Assembly: GCF_001426745.1 (NCBI RefSeq)
Contig: NZ_LMFI01000013.1
Location: 1-52,489, forward strand
Source: Nocardioides sp. Root140
GTDB lineage: Bacteria > Actinomycetota > Actinomycetes > Propionibacteriales > Nocardioidaceae
Length of the DNA: 52,489 bases
Reading direction: 5' to 3'
In this document: positions 16,328-23,255 of the stretch, piece after piece
Layout of the letters: each line of letters opens with the position of its first letter
Numbering within the stretch: position 1 is the stretch's first letter
Made by a program: the position numbers and the translations under genes
The notes under the pieces: model-generated
What the model saw: only the letters and a program-made list of their open reading frames with translations
Databases searched by the model: none
Told to the model about the DNA's origin: nothing

Positions 16328-17425
16328 TCAGATCTCGATTCCGAAGGGCTGGGCGAAGCGGATGTCGCCCTCGAACACGTCGCGGAGGTCCTCGACGCCG
16401 TGACGGAACATCAGGGTGCGGTCGATGCCCATGCCGAAGGCGAAGCCGGTGTACTTCTCCGGATCGACGCCACAGGCGATGAGCACGCGTGGGTTCACGA
16501 CACCGCAGCCGCCCCACTCGATCCAGCCTTCACCGCGACACGTGCGGCACTCGTCGGAGTTCACGCCACGGCAGACGAAGCAGACCAGGTCGACCTCGGC
16601 CGACGGCTCGGTGAACGGGAAGTACGACGGCCGGAACCGGGTCGTGATGCCCTCGCCGAACATGGCGGTGGCGAAGTGGTCGAGCGAGCCCTTGAGGTGG
16701 GCCATGGTGATGCCCTCGTCGATGACCAGGCCCTCGACCTGGTGGAAGACCGGCGAGTGCGTCGCGTCGATCTCGTCGGTGCGGTAGACCCGGCCGGGGC
16801 ACACCACGTAGATCGGGGGCTCGCGGGTCAGCATGGTGCGGGCCTGCACCGGCGACGTGTGCGTGCGGAGCACCAGTGCGGCCTCGGCGGGCTCGAGCCA
16901 GAAGGTGTCCTGCATGGTGCGGGCCGGGTGGTCGGCGCCCATGTTGAGCGCGTCGAAGTTGAGCCACTCTGCCTCGACCTGCGGACCCTCGGCGACCTCC
17001 CAGCCCATCGCGACGAACACGTCGGCGATGCGCTCGGACATCATCGTGATCGGGTGCCGGGCGCCGGTCAGGGCGCGGTCGGTCGGCAGGGTGACGTCGA
17101 CGGTCTCCTCGACGAGCATGCGCTCCTCGTGCTCGGCCTCGAGCACGGCGAGGCGCTGGCCGAGGGCCTTGTTGACCTCGCCGCGGGCCTTGCCGACGCG
17201 GGCGCCGGCCTCCTTGCGAGCCTGGGGCGGCAGGGCGCCGATCTCTCGGTTGGCCAGGGCCAGCGGGGACCGGTCACCGGCGTGCTCGAGGCGCACCTGC
17301 TTGAGTGCCTCGAGGTCCGCGGCCGCGGCGATCGCGGCGAGCGCGGCGTCGCGCTGGGCTTCGACCTCGTCGGCACGCAACGGCGTGACCTCGACGGGGT
17401 CGTAATCGGTGTTCGGTCCCGACAT
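16328..17425 (-). CDS. pheS: Phenylalanyl-tRNA synthetase alpha subunit
   Basis: 365 aa class II aminoacyl-tRNA synthetase catalytic subunit. The N-terminal coiled-coil tRNA arm covers roughly residues 1-95 (LEALKQVRLEHAGDRSPL through VEETVDVTLP). The catalytic domain starts with GARHPITMMSERIADVF, followed by FDALNMGADHPAR, motif 2 GRVYRTDEIDATHSPVFHQ with VEGL, and motif 3 GFAFGMGIDRTLM near the C-terminus. The fixed PSYFPFTEPSAEVD stretch is present. No T-box or obvious leader is seen in the 91 bp before it. Confidence 0.97.
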   Translation of the reverse strand: MSGPNTDYDPVEVTPLRADEVEAQRDAALAAIAAAADLEALKQVRLEHAGDRSPLALANREIGALPPQARKEAGARVGKARGEVNKALGQRLAVLEAEHEERMLVEETVDVTLPTDRALTGARHPITMMSERIADVFVAMGWEVAEGPQVEAEWLNFDALNMGADHPARTMQDTFWLEPAEAALVLRTHTSPVQARTMLTREPPIYVVCPGRVYRTDEIDATHSPVFHQVEGLVIDEGITMAHLKGSLDHFATAMFGEGITTRFRPSYFPFTEPSAEVDLVCFVCRGVNSDECRTCRGEGWIEWGGCGVVNPRVLIACGVDPEKYTGFAFGMGIDRTLMFRHGVEDLRDVFEGDIRFAQPFGIEI

Positions 17426-17516
17426 GACTGCCTTCCGGGAAGGGGGATGTGCCAGGGCCAGTCTAGGAAGTACGCCGCGGGCGCCGCGACCGGGTTTGGC
17501 CTGGTCTCACCCAGCG

Positions 17517-18572
17517 TCAGAGCTGGCGCCTGTCGTCCTCGGGCCACGCGGTCGCGATCCGGGCTCCCCCGGCGGGTGAATCTCCGATGGTGAGCACACC
17601 GCCGTGGGCCCGGACGAGCCCGTTCACGATGTACATGCCGAGCCCGGAGCCACCGCGCTCGCCGTGCTTCCAGAACTTGGTGAACACGCGGCGCCGCATC
17701 TCTTCGGGGATGCCGCTGCCCTCGTCGTCCACGGTCAGGAGTACGCCGTCGAAGTCGGCTTCCTCGGCGATCGCGGACAGGGTCACCGAGACCACGCCGT
17801 CGCCGTGCCGGATGCCGTTCTCGATCAGGTTGGTGATCACCTGGGTGAACTTGTCGGGGTCGACGTGGGCCTCGGGAAGGCCGGGCCCGACGGCGAGCTC
17901 GACCGGCCGGGAGGTGCCGGCGCGCACCGAGTCGACGACGCGTTGGACGAGCACCTCGAGGTCGGCGGGCCTCGGGAACAGGGAGAGCCGACCGGTGTCG
18001 ATGCGGGCCACGTCGAGCAGCTCCGCGATCAGGCGGCTCAGCCGGTCGGAGTCGGCGTTGACCGTGGTGAGCATCAGCTTCTTCTGGTCGTCGTTGAGCT
18101 TGTCCCACCTGTTCAGGAGGGCCTGCACGAAGCCCTTCACCCCGGTGAGTGGAGAACGGATCTCGTGGGCCACGGTGGCGACCAGGTCGGAACGCTCCCG
18201 GTCGAGCCGGGCGCGTCCGCGTCCCGACCGCAGGCTCACCACGACCCGCTCGATCGGCTCGGTGAGGCTCGGGCGCAGGATGCGCGCGTTGACCAGCACC
18301 TCGGTGCCGTTGGGCAGCACCCACGGCTGCTCGGGCACGCCGGTGCGGGTGGCGAGACCGAGGTACGGCTGGTTGCGGTCGCACCAGGTCTCACCGGACT
18401 GGTCCTGGAGGACGAGGGCGTCCTTCAGCTTCTGACCGACCAGATCATCTGCTGACGTCGCACCGAGCATGCGGACCGCCTCGGCGTTGGCCAGCTCCAC
18501 GACCTCGTCGTCCCCTGCGACGACCACGCCGTCGGGCAGCTGGTCGAGGGTCTCGCGGGCGGTCTGGTCCAC
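17517..18572 (-). CDS. PAS-containing sensor histidine kinase, orphan
   Basis: 351 aa. An N-terminal PAS-like domain (residues 1-125, LPDGVVVAGDDEVVELANAEA) is followed by a HisKA dimerisation domain with the phospho-acceptor in VAHEIRSPLTGVKGF, about residue 136. A HATPase_c domain has N-box ITNLIENGIRHG, G1 VDDEGSGIPEE, and G2 GSGLGMYIVNGLVRAHGG. No transmembrane segment is seen, so the kinase is cytosolic. No response regulator gene is nearby. It sits between an rRNA methylase gene and pheS in a translation gene block, an arrangement I recall from Streptomyces. Its signal and partner are unknown. Confidence 0.92.
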   Translation of the reverse strand: MDQTARETLDQLPDGVVVAGDDEVVELANAEAVRMLGATSADDLVGQKLKDALVLQDQSGETWCDRNQPYLGLATRTGVPEQPWVLPNGTEVLVNARILRPSLTEPIERVVVSLRSGRGRARLDRERSDLVATVAHEIRSPLTGVKGFVQALLNRWDKLNDDQKKLMLTTVNADSDRLSRLIAELLDVARIDTGRLSLFPRPADLEVLVQRVVDSVRAGTSRPVELAVGPGLPEAHVDPDKFTQVITNLIENGIRHGDGVVSVTLSAIAEEADFDGVLLTVDDEGSGIPEEMRRRVFTKFWKHGERGGSGLGMYIVNGLVRAHGGVLTIGDSPAGGARIATAWPEDDRRQL

Positions 18573-18633
18573 AGGGCGAGGTTAGCGCCCGGGACGCGGT
18601 CGCGTGCGACGTTGCGTGGTGGGTGGTGCGGGC

Positions 18634-19449
18634 TCAGCGTTGCGCGCGGGCGGACGCGTAGAGGCAGACCGCGGCGGCGGTGGAGAGGTTGAGGCTCTCG
18701 GCCCGGCCCGTGATCGGGATGCGCACTCGGTGGTCGGCGAGCGCGGCCAGCTCTTCGGGAAGTCCCCAGGCCTCGTTTCCGAACAGCCACGCGGTGGGCC
18801 CGGCAAGGAGCTCGTCGGCCTCGAACAGGTCGATCTCTCCGGCGCCGTCGGCGGCCAGGACGACGAGTCCGGCGGCCTGTGCCCGGCGTACGGCCTCGGC
18901 GGGGTCGTCGACGACCGCGAGGGGGACGTGGAAGAGGCTGCCGACCGTGGCCCGCACCGTCTTCGGGTTGTGGGCGTCGACCGAGTTGCCGGCCAGGAGT
19001 ACGGCGTCCGCGCCGGCGGCGTCACTCGTGCGGATCACCGTGCCGGCGTTGCCGGGATCGCGGACGTCGGCGCAGATCGTGACCAGGCGAGGTCCGCCGT
19101 CGAGCACGTGGTCGGCGGGTCGGTCGACGAAACGGCAGACCGCGATCACACCGGCCGGGTTGACCGCGTCGGAGAGCGAGGCGAGGGCCCGCTCGTCGAC
19201 GGGCGTCCAGTCGACTTCTGCGGAGCTCGCGGCGACCCGCAGGTCGGCGTACTTCTCGGTGGCCTCGGGAGTGGCGAACACCTCGACCGCGCAGCCGCTC
19301 AGGGCCAGCGCTCCCTCGACGGCCTTGGGGCCGTCGGCGAGGAAGAGCCGGTGCTCGGCCCGAAATGACCGACGGGCGAGCTTCCGCGCGTTCTTGACCC
19401 TCGCGTTCCCGCTGGTCAGCGGGGTGGGGTCGTCGCGGAAGCTCGCCAC
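18634..19449 (-). CDS. TrmH/SpoU-family RNA 2'-O-methyltransferase
   Basis: 271 aa. The N-terminal substrate-binding domain (SGNARVKNARKLARRSFRAEHRLFLADG) is followed by a SPOUT methyltransferase domain with the three SpoU motifs: CADVRDPGNAGTVIRTSDAAG, LFGNEAWGLPEEL and RIPITGRAESLNLSTAAAVCLY, which form the trefoil knot and S-adenosylmethionine site. Homologues next to rplT are usually rRNA methyltransferases (RlmB or TsnR-like). The GTG at 19449 is chosen because the upstream extension lies in the repeat region and is not family-like. It follows rplT by 119 bp. Confidence 0.9.
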   Translation of the reverse strand: MASFRDDPTPLTSGNARVKNARKLARRSFRAEHRLFLADGPKAVEGALALSGCAVEVFATPEATEKYADLRVAASSAEVDWTPVDERALASLSDAVNPAGVIAVCRFVDRPADHVLDGGPRLVTICADVRDPGNAGTVIRTSDAAGADAVLLAGNSVDAHNPKTVRATVGSLFHVPLAVVDDPAEAVRRAQAAGLVVLAADGAGEIDLFEADELLAGPTAWLFGNEAWGLPEELAALADHRVRIPITGRAESLNLSTAAAVCLYASARAQR

Positions 19450-19478
19450 GTCAGATCGTCCTTGCTGTCTGTCGGTGT

Positions 19479-19554
19479 GGTTTCGAGACAGGCGCTGGCG
19501 CGCCTTCCTCAACCCAAGGGTTTCGAGACAGGCGCTGGCGCGCCTTCCTCAACC
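19479..19554. repeat. Two direct copies of a palindromic REP-like element
   Basis: Copies at 19479-19514 and 19519-19554 are identical over 36 bp (40-bp period). Each starts GGTTTCGAGACAGGCGCTGG and ends CTTCCTCAACC. The ends GGTT and AACC and the inner AGGCGC-TGGC-GCGCCT are inverted, so each copy can form a hairpin. They lie between rplT and the rRNA methylase gene. A related copy lies at 32006-32041. Confidence 0.9.
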
Positions 19555-19568
19555 ACCGGTGAGACAGA

Positions 19569-19961
19569 TCAGGCAGTCGCGTCTTCGCGGGGCGCGTTGA
19601 CGTCCTCGGGGAGGTTGGCCTTGGCCAGCTCGACCAGGACGGCGAACGCCGGGGCGTCGTTGACGGCCAGGTCGGCGAGGATCTTGCGGTCCACCTCGAC
19701 CTCGGCGGCCTTCAGGCCCTGGATGAAGCGGTTGTAGGTGAGGCCGTTCGCGCGGGCAGCGGCGTTGATGCGCTGGATCCACAGCTTGCGGAACTCGCCC
19801 TTCTTGGCCTTGCGGTCACGGTAGCTGTAGACCAGCGAGTGGGTGACCTGCTCCTTGGCCTTGCGGTACAGGCGCGAGCGCTGGCCCCGGTAACCGGATG
19901 CGCGCTCGAGAACTACCCGGCGCTTCTTGTGGGCGTTTACCGCCCGCTTGACGCGTGCCAC
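19569..19961 (-). CDS. rplT: 50S ribosomal protein L20
   Basis: 130 aa. Very basic N-terminus MARVKRAVNAHKKRRVVLERASG followed by YRGQRSRLYRKAKEQV, LWIQRINAAARANGLTYNRFI and a C-terminal globular part, as expected for L20. L20 binds 23S rRNA early in assembly and in some bacteria represses the infC-rpmI-rplT operon. It is 80 bp downstream of rpmI. A C-terminal tail of about 10 residues (EDVNAPREDATA) is longer than the minimum for the family. Confidence 0.97.
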   Translation of the reverse strand: MARVKRAVNAHKKRRVVLERASGYRGQRSRLYRKAKEQVTHSLVYSYRDRKAKKGEFRKLWIQRINAAARANGLTYNRFIQGLKAAEVEVDRKILADLAVNDAPAFAVLVELAKANLPEDVNAPREDATA

Positions 19962-20041
19962 TGTCTTACTCCTTGTTGCTCGAAAAGTTTGGGGGTGCGG
20001 TGTCCGCCGATCGGGGCGAGGTCACCAGCAGGAAGTTGGTC

Positions 20042-20236
20042 TCAGAGACCCAGCATCTTCTTGGCGGACTTGACGTCAGCCTTGGCCAGCTCGACGGTGC
20101 CGGTCATGCGGCGGGTCACCTTGGACGGCTTCTTCTCGAGGTTGTGGCGCTTGCCGGCCTTCTCGCGAAGGATCTTGCCGGTGCCGGTCACGCGGAAGCG
20201 CTTCTTGGCACCGGAGTGCGTCTTGTTCTTCGGCAT
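20042..20236 (-). CDS. rpmI: 50S ribosomal protein L35
   Basis: 64 aa, normal length for L35. Starts MPKNKTHSGAKKRFRVTGTG, contains the conserved KAGKRHNLEKKPSKVTRR and ends with the VELAKADVKSAKKMLGL helix. It lies 47 bp downstream of infC, with L20 next, the standard order for this operon. Confidence 0.97.
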   Translation of the reverse strand: MPKNKTHSGAKKRFRVTGTGKILREKAGKRHNLEKKPSKVTRRMTGTVELAKADVKSAKKMLGL

Positions 20237-20283
20237 CTCTCTGCTCTCTATCTCTGGATCTGGTGAACGTGGGGGGCCTGGAC

Positions 20284-20967
20284 TCAGGCTTCGATCTCGG
20301 GATCGAGGTTCTCGGAGCGCTTGCGCTCCTTCTTCTGGGCCACGGGCTTGGTGCCGGCGGATGCCTTGCGGAACGAGGACTCCTCGGCCTCGCCCGCGGC
20401 GCGCTCGGCGGCCTTGGACTCCTTCTCGGCCTGCATCTCGACCTTGGCGTCGGCCTTCTTGCGGTGCGGACCGAGCACCATGATCATGTTGCGGCCGTCC
20501 TGCTTGGGCGAGCTCTCGACGAAGCCCAGCTCCTCGACGTCCTCGGCCAGGCGCTGGAGCAGCCGGAAGCCGAGCTCGGGGCGGTGCTGCTCACGACCGC
20601 GGAACATGATCGTGATCTTGACCTTGTCACCGGCCTTGAGGAAGCGGACGACGTGACCCTTCTTGGTCTCGTAGTCGTGCGCGTCGATCTTGGGACGAAG
20701 CTTCATCTCCTTGATGATCACGTTCGTCTGGTTGCGTCGGGCTTCACGGGCCTTCTGGGCGTTCTCGTACTTGAACTTCCCGTAGTCCATGAGCTTGCAG
20801 ACGGGCGGCTTGCCCTGCGGCGCGATCTCGACGAGGTCGAGGTCAGCCTCCTGGGCAAGGCGCAGCGCGTCAGCCGTCGGCACGATGCCGACGGTCTCGC
20901 CGTTGGGTCCAACGAGCCGGACCTCGGAAACCCGGATCCGGTCGTTGATGCGCAGCTCTGTGCTGAT
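20284..20967 (-). CDS. infC: Translation initiation factor IF-3 (ATC start)
   Basis: 227 aa. The N-domain (STELRINDRIRVSEVRLVG to YGKFKYENAQKAREARR) and C-domain (KEMKLRPKIDAHDYETKKGHV to NMIMVLGPHRKK) are both complete, followed by a charged C-terminal tail of about 50 residues typical of actinobacterial IF-3. No ATG, GTG or TTG is available at the family start. An ATC at 20967 is preceded by AGGAGGA and CCC, which makes it the most likely initiation codon. IF-3 discriminates against such codons, which in E. coli (AUU) gives autoregulation. First gene of the infC-rpmI-rplT block. Confidence 0.93.
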   Translation of the reverse strand: MSTELRINDRIRVSEVRLVGPNGETVGIVPTADALRLAQEADLDLVEIAPQGKPPVCKLMDYGKFKYENAQKAREARRNQTNVIIKEMKLRPKIDAHDYETKKGHVVRFLKAGDKVKITIMFRGREQHRPELGFRLLQRLAEDVEELGFVESSPKQDGRNMIMVLGPHRKKADAKVEMQAEKESKAAERAAGEAEESSFRKASAGTKPVAQKKERKRSENLDPEIEA

Positions 20968-20977
20968 GGGTCCTCCT
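20968..20977 (-). promoter_or_regulatory. Strong Shine-Dalgarno that fixes the ATC start of infC
   Basis: On the minus strand the sequence AGGAGGACCC directly precedes ATC (20965-20967). The 4-nt gap from AGGAGG is slightly short but usable. No other possible start codon lies within reach before the conserved IF-3 N-terminus. Confidence 0.75.
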
Positions 20978-21033
20978 GGGGACGATGGTGCAAATCTGTG
21001 GATGGAACGAATTCGCCCTTGTGGAACGAAAAT

Positions 21034-21062
21034 GGGCTTCCGCTCATTCCAAGCGGAAGCCC
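21034..21062 (-). terminator. infC leader terminator/attenuator hairpin
   Basis: On the minus strand GGGCTTCCGCT and AGCGGAAGCCC form a perfect 11-bp stem with the 7-nt loop TGGAATG, followed at once by ATTTTCGTT. This looks like an intrinsic terminator about 66 nt before the infC start, inside the infC leader. It suggests transcription attenuation of the infC-rpmI-rplT operon. The antiterminator partner was not identified. Confidence 0.7.
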
Positions 21063-21244
21063 AGTCTCCAGATGCACAGGTGCACCACGCGTCTCCATGC
21101 CTGCACCACGGCGTACGCCGCGCAGACCTGGTTCTGCGGACCGGACCCGACGACCTCGCGGTCGATGCGGGTGGGAAGTCGAAACCTCCGCTTGTCTGAT
21201 CCACTCCGCCATGGGGTCATGGCAATGCAGATCGGTCGAGGGAC

Positions 21245-21274
21245 AGACTACGCGCCCTCCGCCCACTCCCCCAA
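21245..21274 (-). promoter_or_regulatory. Candidate infC promoter
   Basis: On the minus strand TTGGGG (21269-21274) and TAGTCT (21245-21250) are separated by 18 bp. This would start transcription near 21238 and give a leader of about 270 nt. The 313-bp gap between infC and the SseB-like gene holds this promoter, a possible 58-codon leader ORF (21044-21220) and the terminator hairpin. Confidence 0.45.
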
Positions 21275-21280
21275 ATCGAC

Positions 21281-21808
21281 TCAGTCGGCCTCGGGCTGCA
21301 GCCAGGCCGAGCGGCCGTCGACCTCGACCAGCTGCCACCCCGCCGCGAGTCCTCGCAGGTCGTCGACCTCGACCACGAACGTCACCGGCCCGGCGACGTC
21401 GATGACCAGCGCCTCGGCCTCGTCCTGGAGCGCAGACTGGGCAGCGGCGATCGTGGGTACGGCGACCGGACGGGCCTCGGCGTTCCAGGCGGTGAGCTGC
21501 TCCGTGCCGGTGAAGGCCAGCAGGGCCATCCGGCCGTCGCCGCCCTGCATCAGCACCGCCGCCATGTCACTGGACTTGTCGTGGGCCAGGCCCTCGTCGT
21601 CGTACTCCACCTCGCCGAGCAGCGCGACCACGGGCACCAGCAGGCGCGAGGACTGCACGGCGGCCAACGCCTCGGCGTACCTGCTCCGATCCGCGGCGTA
21701 CGCCGACAGGGCCTCGGCCACCTCGGGGAACTGCCCGCCGTCGTCGTCGGGAAAGGACGACTCGAGGATGCGGGCGCCCTCGAAGCGATCGGGATTGGGG
21801 TTCGTCAT
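21281..21808 (-). CDS. SseB-like domain protein
   Basis: 175 aa. A central region LLVPVVALLGEVEYDDEGLA..SSDMAAVLMQGGDGRMALLAFTG and the following LDVAG-like AEALVIDVAGPVTFVVEVDDLRGLA match the SseB N-terminal domain found in many actinobacterial proteins of unknown function. There is no signal peptide or membrane segment. The ATG at 21808 was chosen over upstream in-frame starts because those lie in the MFS gene. Its start is 7 bp after the MFS stop codon, so the two are likely co-transcribed. Confidence 0.78.
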   Translation of the reverse strand: MTNPNPDRFEGARILESSFPDDDGGQFPEVAEALSAYAADRSRYAEALAAVQSSRLLVPVVALLGEVEYDDEGLAHDKSSDMAAVLMQGGDGRMALLAFTGTEQLTAWNAEARPVAVPTIAAAQSALQDEAEALVIDVAGPVTFVVEVDDLRGLAAGWQLVEVDGRSAWLQPEAD

Positions 21809-21815
21809 GGTGGCG

Positions 21816-23066
21816 TCAGGATAGGCGGGATCGTGATCGGTGACCCAACCGAGCCGCGTGGTCGACCGGCCGGGTGGGCCCACCGCGTGGGGAGTCCCTC
21901 TCGTCGCGCAGGGCCTGCCGGCCCGGCCACATGCCCAGGCCCAGTCCCACGAGGAGCATGACGAACACCGCACCGATGGAGGGAGCGCCCCACACCCCGG
22001 CGGCGCCGAGGAGGAGCGGAGAGGCGAGGCCGCTGAGCCGCGCCGACATGCCCATCGCCCCGAAGCACGCCCACGGCCGCGTGGAGTGCCGCGCTGCCGC
22101 GTGCACGTTCAAGGCGGACACGATGATGGCCGAGGAGACCACCGGGCCGGTCAGGGCCACACCGGCGACGACCTGCCAGGGCGAGGTCGCGGTCAACGCG
22201 AGCAGTGCGCCGCCCGCGCACAGAGCCACCGCGACCATGAACTCCACGTTGGCGCGGAGCCGTCCACGTCGCGCCAGCAGGGCAGCGCAGACGAGCGCGA
22301 CGAGCTCCCGGGCGATCAGGCCGAGGCCGGCGGCCGCCGCGTCCGTGCCGTCCAGCGCCGGGAGCACCGACCCGGTGAGCACGAAGACCAGCGGCATCGA
22401 CATGGCGGGGAGCAACCCCCAGAGCATCGTCCGGGAGCCGGCGGTCTCGCGCCACGCAGCGTGGGCGGCCGCGAGCAGGCGGACTCGGGGCTCGGCCTCA
22501 CGCACGACGCCGGCGGGCAGCCGGGTGGCACCGAGTGCGAGTAGGGCGCCGCAGCCTCCGACCGCCCACCACAGCGCCGACGGCACCCCGCGGGCGAGTG
22601 AGAGGCCGACCACGACAGACGCCGCCAGTGCGCCCAGTCGCTGGACCAGCACGGACAGTCGTTGACCCCTCGCCTGTCGAGCGCCCAACAGGTGGGAGTA
22701 GTGGGCGAGGCCGGGGATGTAGATCAGGCTCGAGCACGCCGCGAGCACCAGTGCCACCGGCACGAGGGCCCAGCCGATGTCGCCCAGGGTCAGCATCGCG
22801 GCGGCGATCACCACCATGAGCGCGGCCGAGACGGCCACCACCGAGCGCAGGCCGCGATGCGTGGCGACGGACGCGGCGGCTGCGTCGAAGAGCAGCCCGG
22901 CTCCCATGTAGACGGTGACCGCCACGGAGGCGATGCCGGCGTCGTCCGCCGTCAGCGGCAGGGCGGTGATGACCAGGGTGTGGAAGGCGAAGTAGAACGA
23001 GATGGTGCTGACGACCGGCGCAAAGGTCGCCACGGCTCCCCCGATGCTCGCGTGCCTACCGCTCAT
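21816..23066 (-). CDS. MFS-type transporter
   Basis: 416 aa, strongly hydrophobic with about 12 predicted transmembrane helices, for example TISFYFAFHTLVITALPL, VVAVSAALMVVIAAAML, ALVPVALVLAACSSLIYI, and a C-terminal IGAVFVMLLVGLGLGMW. A central cytosolic loop around residues 195-215 (PAGVVREAEPRVRLLAAAH) splits it into two six-helix halves. Substrate is unknown; drug or amino acid export is possible. It is divergent from a MocR regulator across a 189-bp region with a palindrome, so that regulator may control it. Confidence 0.8.
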   Translation of the reverse strand: MSGRHASIGGAVATFAPVVSTISFYFAFHTLVITALPLTADDAGIASVAVTVYMGAGLLFDAAAASVATHRGLRSVVAVSAALMVVIAAAMLTLGDIGWALVPVALVLAACSSLIYIPGLAHYSHLLGARQARGQRLSVLVQRLGALAASVVVGLSLARGVPSALWWAVGGCGALLALGATRLPAGVVREAEPRVRLLAAAHAAWRETAGSRTMLWGLLPAMSMPLVFVLTGSVLPALDGTDAAAAGLGLIARELVALVCAALLARRGRLRANVEFMVAVALCAGGALLALTATSPWQVVAGVALTGPVVSSAIIVSALNVHAAARHSTRPWACFGAMGMSARLSGLASPLLLGAAGVWGAPSIGAVFVMLLVGLGLGMWPGRQALRDERDSPRGGPTRPVDHAARLGHRSRSRLS

Positions 23067-23196
23067 GGGTCACGCGGCCGGCAACGTGCAGCGTCTCGGA
23101 CATGTCCGGCGGAGCCTTTCGGAACAACAGGATCGAACGTGGTGGCCCGGGTCCGCAGGGGCCTGAAGGGCATGACTGGCCCTACACTCGAGCAAT

Positions 23197-23244
23197 ATCT
23201 GGACTAGGACAAGATCCAGTTTCAGCAATCCGACCAGTCCAGAT
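23197..23244. promoter_or_regulatory. Palindrome between the MFS and MocR genes
   Basis: ATCTGGAC (23197-23204) and GTCCAGAT (23237-23244) are perfect inverted 8-bp arms spaced by 32 bp, with a further GATCCAG half-site at 23213-23219. A -10-like TACACT is at 23183-23188. The site lies 12 bp before the MocR start and is a good candidate for its own operator. Confidence 0.55.
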
Positions 23245-23255
23245 GGGAGATCGGC

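Noticed and set aside
19479..19554. Insertion sequence remnants
   Set aside because: The repeated elements are only 36 bp, palindromic and without any transposase fragment or target duplication; REP-like is a better description.
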